Shown here: in pieces, positions 29,101 through 41,765 of the stretch
Layout of the letters: each line of letters opens with the position of its first letter
Numbering within the stretch: position 1 is the first letter of the stretch
Assembly: GCF_047496725.1 (NCBI RefSeq)
Contig: NC_132981.1
Coordinates: forward strand, 1,570,001-1,634,000
DNA length: 64,000 nucleotides
From: Anoplolepis gracilipes
Lineage: Eukaryota > Arthropoda > Insecta > Hymenoptera > Formicidae
Direction: 5' to 3'
Notes under the pieces: model-generated
Database searches by the model: none
What the model was told of the DNA's origin: nothing
Seen by the model: only the letters and a program-made list of their open reading frames with translations
Position numbers and translations under genes: made by a program

Positions 29101-32100
29101 GACAAAGATTATATTCAATCTTTAAAATTATAATATTTAATCTTTAACTCAAATAATTTTAATGGTTAATTTTATTCTGAAAAAATTCATGAATCTCGAA
29201 ATGCTAGATTTATTAATTTTTGACGTAGTCTGATCCGTGCAGTTTTTTAATTGTATTTCTCAGATTCTCGCATTATTAAAACGGCACCATATTAATATAA
29301 AATTAATATTGTCGACAATATTTTTAATTATAAGATAATTATTTGCAGACAATCAGCGAAGCTAAAATAAAAGCGGCCTTGAAAGCGGCGGGTGAAGAAG
29401 CGACTGAAGAAAAGCTGGATGCGTTAATCTGCCTTGCAGTTAATCAGGAAAGGCTCGAGCTTGAAGACAAACACGCGAAAAAGGTAGGAATTTTTTTCCC
29501 CTTTTTTTTAAACTTGATGTACAAATCGTGAATAGATCTCTTTATCTACAAAAGACTATTTTTAAAAAATAATATTTAAAAAGAAATATTTTTTAATTAT
29601 TTGAATTATACACGCGTTATCTTATTGTATTCTATTTTTATTCTACTGCAGAAAAGTGCTAACTACATTCGTTTATGACATAAGTATATATGTTTGTTTG
29701 CGAGAAAAGTAATATATTTGGAAGATACGATCGGAACGACATCACAGCGTAATGTTTGACGCGAATCGTGTGCTTTCACGTTTCGACATCAGTTTTTTTT
29801 TCTTAGTGCACGAACGCAAATGGACATGAGCTTTAGTGTCATTATGAATGTGCCCTACGAGTAAACGAGTCCAGCTCTGTCATTACGATGCAGATAGGCA
29901 TATGAATTGAAGAGAAAATAGCGCAAGGTGCTTTTATTATTGAATATTATCGTTCGTCACGCGATAATAATTGAAAGGTGGAAATTTTTCGAGGAAATTT
30001 ATTTCGCGGAAAAAATGGAAAGATGAGGAGGGGGAGGGGGAGGGAGGGAGAAAAATAAAGGAGGGTCAGTTAAAAGCGCACCTTTCGCTGGGAGTTGAAA
30101 GTGCTTAAGTTGTTAAGTGAAAGAATAGAGAGATCGCAGTGATAAAGAGCGGACCTTCATTAAAAAAGCGTTGGAAAATAATGGAAAAAGGAAAGTGACA
30201 ACGGGTCGCGCAATGAGCCGCTTACATAACGCGCTCTTTTAATGCCTATTAAGACATTTTAAGTATTTTACTTGTATATAATAAATTTTTTAAATTGATT
30301 ACATTAATCTCTCTTCGATTAATTTATAATTTTATATCTTTTTATTTATTATTTTATTACATTTTATTATATTTATTATTTTTATTTTATTTTTAATATT
30401 AAATAATTTATTAAACACTAAATAATATTATATATGTATATATTTTTTTTTTTAAAACATTTTATTCATCACTGATTAATTTTTACACTAATATGTCCTA
30501 TATGCATACAATATAACGTGATATATTCGAATGCGGATGCACGACCGCATGCGGGATGGCCCCCTCGGCTGCAGCGCAGTCTCCCAGCAGCCCCCTTCGG
30601 CCGTTTTATTTATTTCCATTTGGCCGGGCGCCAATATTTCGATGGCACAGCTCGGCGATATTATTCCCTTAGAGTAGTATGGCGTTTGCCGTAGCAGCCA
30701 CCAGTGAGGTATCCGTCGAGGAAGCATTATGACTTAGTGTCCTCATAGTTGTCCGACAGCTCTCTTTTCCATTCTTCCCTTCTTTATATTCCTGTCCCCT
30801 TCCCCCTCTCGCCCCCCTCCCCTCGTCCCTCATATCTTTCTCTCTTCCAGGCCGAATATAAATCTCGTCGGATCGATCCGACGAGCGCGGCTACCACGAC
30901 CTTTTGTTCTCGTTTCGGGACGGGAACAGCGCGGTGTCCTCTAATTGCTATTTGTCTACGAGCTTCCGGTACCGCTCGTTAACGTCCGGCCGGAATATTT
31001 CACCGTTAATGCATCGCGGCGTCGCCGGTGATATCCCCGCGTTATATCCCCGCGTCGTCCATTAAATCACGCGTATGAGGGCGGAATTAATTAATGGAAA
31101 TCATTGTATAATTTGTTCATAAGTTGCCGCTAACAAACGACCGATTTCATTTCGCGACAGTCGATTACGAATTATCGGGGACACGCGAAAGTGTGTCGTC
31201 ACAGATGTGCTCGCGAATCGCAAGCTTTAATCGCGGCTTTTTTCACGTTTGCCGCTCGTTTTTAAAGAAGATATCACGTGACTGAAAAAAAAAAAGATAT
31301 CATTTTTGACCACGTGACGCCTTTTGGCGCGAAAAATGAACGTCAAACGTCAACTCATGAAAAGGCACCTTTACGGTACGTTTGTGCGAGAGGCGATCTC
31401 CTTTCTTGCGTCATTTAATTACCTAGTATGTAGTTTTGTCTACGGAAAAACAAACCGGTTGTCCTCGTTTGTCGTCGGGCGACTTGGAATGTTTTCGCCC
31501 CCGAAAAGTCGAGGCAAAGTCGCGCTGCAAATCATCGGGCGGGAAATGAAATGGTCGAGGTAAAAAGAGTTTACATTCGAGAACATAGCTCGCGTAAACT
31601 TTTTTCCGGAAAGAGGTTAATTATTATTATTATTGTTATTTTCATCTAGAGAAAGAGAGAGAGAGAGAGAGGCACACACTTGTGTTTGCAGTCACGTTGG
31701 AAAATATTCTGATTGTGAGTGGAAACGATAGAAGTTGCACGGTCAGCAAATTTTATCTCTGGTCTCCTTAAGAGAGTTTTTGGTAAATTTCTATTTTGGA
31801 GTCTTCACCTCCGATTTGACTCAAAATTTGCATGGAACTTTCTTTTGGTCTACAATTAATAGTTATGATAATTTTGTATTAAGTAAAGTAAACTATTATT
31901 TATCATGTCATTTACATTAGAAAATTAATCGTGATGAGTAATTATTTAATATTGTATTTTATGTATATATTTAAAAAGTTTTTACAATCTTAAGTCCTAC
32001 AGATTTTTTTTTTTCATTTAAATAATAGGGTATCTAATTTTAGTATTTTTTAAATTTAATAAAATTTATTTATTTTATAAAATTTATACATATTTCACCA

Positions 32101-35100
32101 TAAAAAAATTAAATTAAATTAATTAATATAGTCTTCATTCTGTTTTTTTATTAAAATTAAATAAATTTATTCTTATTAAAAGTTTAACCGCAATTGCTGG
32201 CACTTTTATTTATTCAGGGTGTATACTCCCAGGAAAAACCTGGAAAACCTGGTATTCTCAGGGAATTTTATTATATCTTGAAAAATCATGGAAATCTCAT
32301 GGAATTTAGTTAGAATTCAGAGAATTTAAAAAAATGTCAAAGAAGTGCTTATTTTAAAATTTTTTTATAATTTAAAATATTTTAAGTTTAAAATCTGCTT
32401 AAAATATATATTTTTTGTTTATGTTTATATAACATTGTTTAAAATATGTTTTTTTTTATATCAAAAAATGATACGTTAAAATAAATAAGCTTATTTTAAA
32501 ATTGCATCTAAAAATATTTTAATTTTACCTGGAATTTTGAACAAAAATACCTTCCAGGAAGATCCTGGAATTCTCAGGGAATTTTTTTACAGAATTTGAG
32601 TATACACCCTGTTATTAATAATTTTATAATTTTCTATTAATTATTTTAAGTATTAATTAATTACGTAAAAAATTATTTAAACTTATATATAAGTTTTTAT
32701 AAAAATCTGATTTATATTTTAAATTATAAAATAATTGTGATTAGTTAATGGTGAAAATTGCCATAATTTTTTTCCCCTCGAAGGTGTATATATATCGTAA
32801 ATGAATGCGATATAAAAAATCAATAGCACACACAGCCATTGTCTTCGTGCGCTCGAATAAATAAGAAACGAATAAATAAAGCTTTTTCCGCGCAAGAGTA
32901 GTAAGAATACGATCGTATATGGAGAGGTTGAAAAATTCAAGGTTCCTTATCTGCCGGCGCCGTTTGGGATTTTCAGCCGTGGCCTGGTCGCGAGAGGTAT
33001 CTTTATGGCAGTACACCTGAAAGTTATTTACCGCGACAGACGTGAATTATCGATGAAACTTTTTGCCGCGATTTGTTTTATCCCGTGCTCACGAGCGAGG
33101 CACAAACCTTATCTTCTTTCTCTTCATCGCTTCTAGAAATAAAAAGCGAGTCGCGAGAGAGAAGCTCCGATCCATTTTCCATGTGGCTTTTAAAGCTCAT
33201 CGCCGTCCCAAAATATCGCCGATAATTTTACCAAATGCGTGGGCTGCAGGACAAATAGCCATTACGCAATTAAAATTTACACTGCAGGAGAGTTCAGTAC
33301 AGTACAGGAGGTTTTTTATTTTTTTTTTTTATAAAAGTTAAACTTTTTTTAATTTAACAGAAGGTTTTGTAAGGATTTCCCGCGAACTTTTTCCTCGAAC
33401 TCGTATTTTAATTTCTTTGAAACGTGTACGAGACATTTCTGAGGAAATTACTCTGTTGCTGTAGTATATAATATTTTCTGAAATTCCAATATTCTCTTTC
33501 TTTATATTTAATATCCTCCTCTTGTCTTTTATATAAATACGCAATGTGCATGCGCGTTTAAAATTCTCAGGAGTCTTTTAGCCGCACTTTTCCGGCACGC
33601 GTCCTCCAGAATCGGGCATTTAGTAGCACGTGCGCGACGGTCGTATATCTGCTTTTAACCGGAAGTACCCGGTAGGAAAAATATTACACGACGTGTACAG
33701 AGTGACTAATCAACCTGACGGGAGAAATAGACGTTAAGTATTAAGGGCTTAAGTCCACTCTAGCAGCGTGAAAAATTTAAACGATTTTTAAACGATTTTT
33801 TGAAGAATATTAGAAATTGATCTTTTTGGCGTTTTACCTGTGTTTTTTGTTGATGTTTAAATTATCGGTATTTTTGAAGCTTGGATTATTAGCTTTTTTT
33901 TTGTTTAATATGCGAATTAAAAAAATGACATGCTCCTCGTGTAATTGTTTGAAATGAACAAAATTCTAGTTTTATTCCGTAAGATATTTTTTGGGATACT
34001 GAACTTAATTAGAATTTAAACAATTAATATTTTTAATGTTTTATGTTATATTTAATATTTGAAATTTTTCTGATCTTTAAAAAATGAAAAAAAAAAAACA
34101 TTCAGCAAAATTAAAATATCTAATTTTAAAATGACACTTTTTGTTATTCTTTAATTTTTTTTTAATGAAACTATTTTAAAAATATATCCTTGTCTTGAAT
34201 AAAAGAAACTAAATGTCCAAGATTTAAAAATGCTGCTTAAACATTAATAAAAGATACATGTGAAAGGTCATAAATCAATTTCTAATAATTAATGAATTTC
34301 TGATAATTGATATTCTTCAAAAAAATTCCTAAAAATCATTAATTTTTTATATTGCTAGAATAGCCTGAACCTTTAAGGCTCGATGTACTTTCTCGTGGGC
34401 GTTTTGATTTCCTTTCTCGTTTGAAACATCGATGTTTCCTGTTTACATGATTTTAAAATAATTTAAGGCCAAAGTCATCGCTGCTGTTAATTTTTAAGGA
34501 ATCTTTATAAAGATGCAAAAATTTTTTAAAAATTAAAAAAAAATTATTGCACATAGAACGTCATTTGCTGAAACCTCTGAATCTAATATTAAATATAGTA
34601 ATTAAATTACATATTGAAATTGAAAAAGAAATAAAGTTTTTTTTGATTGAATATGAACAATAAGATTATTCTTCTTCGTTTAACTGCATTTGAAAAGTTT
34701 AGTGAAAAGCCCTTCATTTCCAATAGGGAACTATCGATTTTCGATTGGCACAAAGTATTACAACTCTAAAACTGTTCGTGCCTTAACATTTTACTTAGGA
34801 ACGCGCGTTTAACGAGAAAAATAATTTATTGCAAGATGCATGTTAAAACTTTGGAGGAAAATTTTTATTGAAACGTACATATTTCCTCCGAAAAGTTGAC
34901 GGAATCATTGTCGTAAAATCTAGTCTACCTCGTAACGCGAAAATATACGCGACTCTACTCTTAAATTCTGTGCGAATCTTCCTCTCGCATGTATGACTTT
35001 GCCGTCAAAGCAAAATGAAAATGATGAGAATGAAGATTCTTTCCTACTTTGGAGGCTCTTAAGGGGATCCTAAAGCTGTTCTACATTAAAATCAAAATCT

Positions 35101-38100
35101 AACCTAACATGACAATATATTTGCTTAATGTAAAAGTTGCATTTATACACGTAAAATAAAATAGATTTCCACTATAAGAATTGCATGAAGGAATATTTGT
35201 GAACTTTTAGAAATGAGCTTAGAAGCCTGGAAAAAAAGTATTGCAAGTTGTGCAGCATAACATTTGTTTTCAGGGGAATACTTTTTTAGTTCGGTATTCC
35301 CCTTAAGAAAAACGCGAATGAAAGTCTCTCGAAATCTCTCTGTTACCAAAAAATTATACCAAAAAATTTAAATACTTATAAAATCTACTTTTTCATTTAA
35401 ATACGAAAGAATCGATCACATTATCGTCGTCGGAGAAAAAGGGAGGAGGGGCTGGGCTTTTTCATTCGTTTTCGTCGATTATCAAACCAGGCACGGCGTA
35501 AAACGCAGACGCAAACTTCGCGAATTCCTGCTCACGACATTTAGAAAAAGCTTCAAGTTTTTCCATCGCAAACTTTCGATCGGTGGGCGAAGTCGGCGAG
35601 GCGCGGATCCGCGCGAGTTAATAGCCTCAAATACGTTTTCCTTTCTTTCGCAAACGGGATTTTACCGTCGCGATCCCCTAGGTGGATCGCCGTACAAATT
35701 GTCGTCATTAAATTAGTTGCGCACCCCCCGAGAAAAACCGTCGCGATTTCGTTTGTCGAATTCGTCTTCGCGAGAGATATAAACGCGAGAACCGAACGGA
35801 ATTCGTTATCGTCAGCATTCGAAAGAGTAAGCGAGAAAAAGACAAATGTTATATACGAAGAGACACGAGACAGAAAATTGCATTGTAAAAGAAAAAAACT
35901 CGTAGGATGTCTCGCATTTTAACGCAAGAAAAATGTGCGAATATCATTGGCCTTTTTTTTTCCGAATTATAAAAATGTTTGAGAAATATTTTAATTAATT
36001 AAAATATTCTTGATACATAACATTGTTGATTTTTAATATAAGAGAAATAAAAAAAAAAGAAAAATTGTGTAATATATGATTGTGTTAAATATAAATGTAA
36101 TAATTGCATGGTAATAAAAATAGAAAAATAATAAATATTCTAATACTATAATTGAACGCGCGAGTATATAAAACATCTGTCGCAATGTTTGTTGGGAGCG
36201 ATTTTCGCGTGAATTGGCGCGAAAATAAGCGACACGCGTTTTTCTTCTACCGCGTTTAATTAATCCGGCTTGGCATGCGACTGGCGTTAGTAAAGTGCTT
36301 TGGATTTTTTTTTTTTTTTTTTTTTTTAGAAAATGGATTATGAAACTGCTCGGATGAAATAGCCTTTTGCTTCCTGTGTTTTATTCGTCTTTATATTATT
36401 TTATCGCATATAAAATTTCTTTCTTCAACGTCAATGTCAATGTTATCATGGCACCAATTGTGAAAAATACCATTTTAAGATTGCGATTAAGATTTATTTT
36501 TGTCGAATTTTATTATCGTATTTAGTATGGTAATTTCTCTGACACCTTGTTGTCCCTCTTTCTCTATTAAATCTTCAGTTTTTATCGATAATCAATATTA
36601 ATTATCTCAACCATTCTCGTAGACAGCGTGTAACTAATAAGTTACGATCGAGAAGATACCGTGGCCCCGAGTTTAGAACCCTCTTGTGCATCCTTGAGTC
36701 AAACGGGTTGGTCGGGTTGTCGGGTCAGCCGGGCGTTAATTATTGACACGGGCTCTTTGGTACATAAAGTTCGTCGACGGTGATGACGTGCCGGGATGCA
36801 TGTCCATGGAACACGATTCGTAGACGTTGACCGAAACACGACGTGGTTGGTCAGGGTGGTGAGAGGATCAAGCCCTGAATGGTGCAATTCGGGAGATTGT
36901 CAGACGGGAAACAGAGGGCGCGAAATAGGATAGATGGGACCAGATTTTCGTGGCTTGGATCGCTAGCCGATGAGGGGGCGGCTCCCAGTGATGCCTTAAG
37001 TGGCGGATAATTCATCAAAGTCTCATTAGGCTAATGCCTCGGGGCCTGTGTACCTTGAACAGGCATTATCACACCGAGCGTGGTAATGTTTGCGGAAGGC
37101 GAGAGCTTCTTACATCGGGAATTAAGTTTTACATAAAAAAACCCTCTTGAATTTTTTATGAAACTTGATTACTTAATATAAAATTATAATTTTTTATAAT
37201 ATAAAATTGTAATTATTTTTTATAGTTAATTTGTGAATTAAAGTAAAAATGTCGTCTGTAGAATATAATTTAATTTCAAAATTATAAACAGTATATTGAA
37301 CTAATTTTTTATAATAATTATACCAAGAAAATTTTACAGTGATTGTACACACAAATTCATGAAAATTAAAATTTTAATTCTTTACAGGGCAAATCTTTAC
37401 TTTAACTCACAAATTATTTATTAATTTATAATTAATTATTAATTTTATATTTTAAAAGTGCTTTTTGCTTAATGTCAAGTTCATGAATCTTGAAATATAT
37501 TAAAGTTATTTAGAAATAATAGTTGATCCGTCCATTCTTAAGAATTGCTCTTTAATTTAAAATAGTATATATATTTCTTTTTATAATATATATATAGCAT
37601 ATATTTATAAAAATAAGGGCATGCTTTCCATCTCTCTTAACTAGTTGCAGACAAAGAACGACAAAAGAAATATATTTTTTTTGTCATTTCGCGAGATTTT
37701 CGGGACACCGATATGACTTGGTGTTTTTGTACTTTGCAATAACGTCACCGAACTGTCGACACAGGCAGCTATTTTAGACTTTAAAGTACTAGTACTGGAA
37801 TGTATGTCGCCTTATCTACTTTCCTCAGACTTTAGCTTATCTCTCATGTGACGTTTGTTTTCTCCTATCCCGTTGGAGGGAACTGAAGAAAAAAGAAATT
37901 TACACTGAAATTTATTAAAAAATATAAAAATATGAAAAACTTGACATATATATAAACAAGCATTGTACAATATTTATTTTTATTTTATTAAATTATATTT
38001 AATAAAATAAAAATAAATATTGTACAATGCTTGTTTATATATTATTATATAAATAATTATATTAAATATATAATTAATATAATTATAAAATTATATTAAA

Positions 38101-38633
38101 AAAATATATAATATAATTATATAAATAATTATATTAAATTATATTTAAGGAAGTTGCAACTACTTGAAAATTGGCCATCTTTTATATAGAAGAAAGTGGC
38201 CCTTTATAATATTTTTGCGTAGTGTATATTAAAAATAAATAATAAATAAATATATTTTTTTTCCCAAAATATATATATTTTTATTATATACAAAGTCGTA
38301 TATTTCTCTTGATTATTTGATATAAAAAGGAGCGTAAAACGAGAGAGAACGAATTGCTCCTGTTGTTGATGTTTACGAGCGCATTTCATCCTCATCTGTT
38401 TCAGCTGCTGGCGGAGGAGAAGAAGCTGGACGACGAGATGCGGCGGCAGTTGAAATTGCAGTCGGAGATCCACGCCGATCATCTTCGAGAGGCACTCTCG
38501 GTCAAAGAGCAGGAAACGCAAAGGATGCTGCAGCGGGCTTTGACCGAGCAGGCCGACGCCGAGTCCATAAAGCACAAGACACAGCTCGCGGCGATGACGG
38601 GAAGGTTACATGCTCTTACAGCGGCTCTTAAAA
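26196..38633 (+). CDS. Mitofilin: MICOS subunit MIC60 / mitofilin, exons 1-10, C-terminus not found
   Basis: Inner mitochondrial membrane protein that shapes crista junctions. Exons: 26196-26240, 26611-26696, 27097-27165, 27338-27550, 27635-27720, 27926-28033, 28121-28331, 28408-28819, 29349-29483, 38405-38633. All have GT/AG sites and continuous phase; 531 codons plus one base. Exons 1-3 code for a basic, arginine- and lysine-rich presequence. A single membrane span (about residues 74-93, GALITLGAVTIGTLGILTYA) follows. LEGWIPGTDKAI and YFDFVLTF lie next. Exons 7-10 form a long charged coiled coil. The last block, MRRQLKLQSEIHADHLREAL, matches human QLRREADAHSDHLRDVLRV of IMMT. The conserved C-terminal mitofilin domain is missing from the window. 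The exon at 38405-38633 ends in phase 1 with donor A/GTAAGT, so the gene should continue to the right. Intron 9 is 8.9 kb. Confidence 0.92.
28876..29243. mobile_element. MITE-like element (TTTCGAGATTCATGAATTT family), intact-looking copy
   Basis: The left end (AAAAGTTAATAAATCTAG, then TATTTCGAGAGTCATGAATT) and the right end (AATTCATGAATCTCGAAATG, then CTAGATTTATTAATTTTTGA) are inverted copies over more than 45 bases. About 367 bp, non-coding, between mitofilin exons 8 and 9. This copy shows what the Rlip-intron copy looked like before its insertion. Confidence 0.7.
32215..32611. mobile_element. TIR element with CAGGGTGTATACTC ends, copy 1
   Basis: It starts CAGGGTGTATACTC and ends GAGTATACACCCTG, a perfect terminal inversion of 14 bases. 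TTATT directly flanks both sides and looks like a 5-bp target duplication. The inside repeats CTGGAAAACCTGG and TCAGGGAATTTT motifs. Copies 2 and 3 are at 46888-47462 and 57596-58359. Confidence 0.8.
33745..34375. mobile_element. TTAA-flanked TIR element (piggyBac-like MITE), copy a
   Basis: Left edge: TTAA then GGGCTTAAGTCCACTCTAGC. Right edge: GCTAGAATAGCCTGAACCT then TTAA. The TTAA flanks and short GGG-type ends recall piggyBac-type targets, but no transposase is present. Other copies start at 38861, 49988, 57530 and about 61704. Confidence 0.65.
37130..37545. mobile_element. MITE-like element (TTTCGAGATTCATGAATTT family), decayed copy
   Basis: The inner motif GTTAATTTGTGAATTAAAGT and the right end GTTCATGAATCTTGAAATAT, then GTTGATCCGTCC, match the other copies. 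The left end is poorly preserved. Confidence 0.5.
37949..38042. repeat. Near-perfect AT-rich palindrome
   Basis: Arms starting TATAAACAAGCATTGTACAA are repeated exactly in inverted form, meeting at AATTATATT. Each arm is about 42 bases. The stretch just after (38043-38150) is A/T-only. Confidence 0.9.
38147..38206 (+). repeat. Repeat end with GTTGCAACTACTTGAAAATT, matched in inverse at 63851-63906
   Basis: AAGGAAGTTGCAACTACTTG through AAGTGGCCCTTT occurs here, and its near-complement occurs at the far right of the window (63851-63906). This points to a dispersed element that I cannot delimit. Confidence 0.55.
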
Positions 38634-39938
38634 GTAAGTATCCTATCATCTCTTTATATCTTGTTCCTTCGAAAACTTCTCGAATATTTTCCTTTGCACG
38701 GGAAGAGAGAAAATGCAATCTCTTTCCCGCAGTCGCGATGATTTATATCGCGTAAAGAGATCTTTGCGTTATCAATCGTCCGATTAAACTATGGGTTTTA
38801 TAAAAAGCGCTTTTTAACACATATCATTTAATTAAATTAGATCAATTTCTTCGTCATTAAGGGTCAGTCTAGTCTAGTATGAAAATTTATGATTTTTAAG
38901 AACTTTTTTTTGAATATTAGAAATTGATCTTTTTGACGTTTTACATATGTTTTTATCGATGTTTAAACAGTATGTCGGTATTTTTAAATCTTGAATAGCT
39001 TTGGATTAGCTATTTTTGTTCAATACTCTGTGTGATACTTGTATGAGAAAAAACCCGTTTGTTGACTATGCAACAATGCTTTCTTAATGAACGAACTTTG
39101 CTCGATGATTGTTAAACATTCAATAAATGTCATCAGACAACACTGTTATTCTTAAAAATTTTTTAAATATGTTGAAAAATTATTCGAAGCAAATAATTTC
39201 GAAAAACTTGCGTTATGTATGTATTTCAAAAAATAATATGTATATTAATTTTTATTTTTTTCTTGTGTCTTTTTTTCAAGAATTTTTGAAATACGCGCGT
39301 ATGATGTACATAATAATTTATGACACATCTCCACACTTTTATTATTTAAAAACTTTGTAGAAGATAGAATTTTGAAAATTTTCATTATTCTTATTATGAT
39401 AATATAAACAAAATTAGATTGAGAATGTGAAAAATAATTTTGACGAAAATTATAAAAGCTGCAAAAAAAATTAGATTTTATATGTCAAAACTATGCTCAA
39501 AAGTAACATTATTTATATATAATATAAATGAAAATAGTATTTTTACATTTTATTTCAGTTATATTTTTTCAGGAATTATATTTTTAAAAAAATTGTATAT
39601 CAGAGAGCATGTTACTTTCATTATTATCAAGCGAATTTATTTTTATATTTTACGATCTTTATTTTTTATGAGACCAAGATTGAGATATTTATTTCAATTT
39701 TATCATGTAATTGTTTGAAATGAAAAAACTCGGTCTAGTTTTATTCCGTAGAATATATGTATTTTTGAAATATTGAAATTTAATTCCATTAAAAAAGAAA
39801 ACTAAAAAATAAAGTAATGTCATTTTAAAATTAAAAATTTCAATTTTGTTGATTTTTTTTATTTCTTGAAGATTAAAAAATATTAAATATAACATTTCGA
39901 ATATATATACATATATATATATATATATAAGGCTCTTC

Positions 39939-40300
39939 AAGAGCCATACGCGGATGTTAATGCGTAAATTTCTTTTTCAGAAATTAATTCGAAATTGAAA
40001 CGCACAAGGCGCATTCTTTACTTGGTGTACTTATCAAGAAATTGATTCTCATTTTGGAGAATTCTATAACCCCTTTTTATCCCCCTAAAGAGATGTAGGC
40101 GAGAAAAAATATCGGGGTGGGACTGAATAGCTCAGTGGTAAGAGCAGTCGCCCGGCAAGCGAAAGACTCGGATTCGATTGCCGACTTCTCCCCGATATTT
40201 TTTCTCGCCTACATCTCTTTAGGGGGGTAAATAGAATTCTCAAAAAGAGAATTAATTTCTGAAAAAGAAATTTAGGTATTAACATCCGCGTATGGCTCTT
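39939..40300. repeat. Long hairpin with tRNA-like sequence in the loop
   Basis: Outer stem AAGAGCCATACGCGGATGTT is matched by its inverse at 40279-40300. The inner stem (40081-40117 with 40190-40226) is a perfect 37-base inversion ending in ATATCGGGG / CCCCGATAT. A tRNA-like unit fills the loop. The left arm carries about 70 extra bases, so the stem is interrupted in the middle. Confidence 0.85.
40119..40192 (+). other. tRNA-like sequence (pol III A and B boxes), not a functional tRNA
   Basis: TAGCTCAGTGG at 40128-40138 fits the A box, and GGATTCGATTG at 40170-40180 is close to the B-box consensus GGTTCGANTCC. D stem GCTC/GAGC, an anticodon stem TCGC/GCGA and a T stem TCGG/CCGA can be drawn. 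The 7-base acceptor stem does not pair, and position 33 is C where T is expected. I read it as a tRNA-derived promoter or pseudogene. Confidence 0.6.
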
Positions 40301-41681
40301 AACGCCTAGTTTGATAGTTACTTGTTATTAAATATAAATTTTTTAAATTGTAATTGATTCAGGACCTCCCAAAATATTCTATGAAATAAAATTGATTAAG
40401 TTCGTTCATTTCAGACAGTTGTAAGAGGAGCAACATGTTATTTTAAACACGCGCAGAAACTCTGTAAAAAATAACTGCACTGTCTGAAGATTAGAAAAAT
40501 ATTAAATATTAATTTTTTTAATTCTAAGTCGATTCAAGATCCCCTAAAATATTTTACGGAATAAAATTCGATTCCAAGTTTTTTTGTTTCAAACAATTAT
40601 AGAAGAAGCAGCCTATCATTTTTGAACAGGCGCAGAGACTTTGTAAAAAATAACTGCAAAGTGTCTCAAGATAAAAAAAAATATTAAATATTAATTTTTT
40701 AAATTGTAATTCGATTTAGTATCCCCCAAAATATTCTACGAAATAAAATTAATTAATTGTTAATTTCAGACAATTGTATGAGAAGCAGCATGTCATTTTT
40801 GAATACGCACTCACCCTGTAAAAAATAATTACAAGGTGTCCGAAGTTTCTTTTTACTTCTTAATATTAAAAAAAAAAAAATTTCTAAGAATCATCAATTT
40901 TTCATACTGCCAAATCAGACTAAGTCCATGATTTTGCACAAGAATGGAAAAAAAATCGCGTGCAAACTTTTTCCCGATAAGTCTGATAAAAGTCTCTCAT
41001 AACTCACGATACGAGAACCATCGGTCCACAATAAGTAAATGTCCGACACGTAACATCCATTGTGCCCGTTCAGCGGACAAATCATCTTTCGGAGAGATGC
41101 CTTCGCCCTTTGTCGTGTCCGCCATTGTACCGTGTCCTGGCGTTTAATTACACGAAGCAAAAACACGAAGCCCGGGCCTCTATAAAGGCCTGCGCGCGTT
41201 CGCATCCGCGTCGAGAAAGTGTCGCCGACATTTTCCGACGCTTGATCTCCCCCGTTGTTTGCCTTTTTTTTTTTTGCCGATCCCTTTGTCCTTTTGGACG
41301 ATAATGGACCTCTTGTGTCCCCCGAGTCGAATCCCCCGGGGGTTTTAAGTCGAATTTCGCCGTTGACGTACGTATAGCGTTTCGCGATCATCACAATATT
41401 GTTTGCGACCTGAGCCCCCTGTCTCTCTGTCTTCGAACCGGACATGTTACTTAGCCGCGGATGTTTACAAAGAAAGGAAGATCCTATAATTGTTCGCGAA
41501 AGAAGGATAATATCTAACAGCGTGATGTGAAGGGTATCAATATCAAGCTGGTCGCAGTTTGAGTTACCATATTTTGACCAAAAAGAGAGAAACGGAATAA
41601 AAATTTCGTTATTATATGTTATATGTATTTATATAGACTTTTATTTGTGCGATATGTCGAGTAATTTAGACATTTTGTTAT

Positions 41682-41765
41682 TCTACGTAAAAATAATAAT
41701 TCTGAATTAATTTGATATTTCAACTGTTTAATTCAGAATTATTTTTATGTAGCGTAATAAATTGT
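41682..41765. repeat. Imperfect palindrome
   Basis: TTCTACGTAAAAATAATAAT, then TCTGAATTAA, is mirrored by TTAATTCAGAATTATTTTTA, then TGTAG. The loop is about 18 bases. Confidence 0.7.

Larger units (their letters stand above)
29484..38404 (+). other. Mitofilin intron 9 (8.9 kb)
   Basis: Donor G/GTAGGA and acceptor TTTCAG/C flank it. It holds the TIR elements at 32215-32611, 33745-34375 and about 37130-37545, and the palindrome at 37949-38042. GC-richer unique stretches lie at about 30520-30990, 31000-31600, 32940-33250, 35400-35880 and 36600-37110. Open frames in these stretches have no recognised product. The unique stretches could be intronic regulatory DNA, but that is inference. Confidence 0.6.
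38861..40922. mobile_element. TTAA-flanked TIR element, copy b, long version with a tRNA-like hairpin
   Basis: Left edge TTAA, then GGGTCAGTCTAGTCTAGTAT; right edge reads CATACTGCCAAATCAGACTA. The inside holds the hairpin at 39939-40300 and three tandem units of about 180 bp (about 40330-40860). No transposase. It shares its early part with an inverted partial copy at about 41965-42840. Confidence 0.6.

Noticed and set aside
40119..40192. A functional tRNA gene
   Set aside because: The boxes and three stems are present, but the acceptor stem does not pair and T33 is missing.
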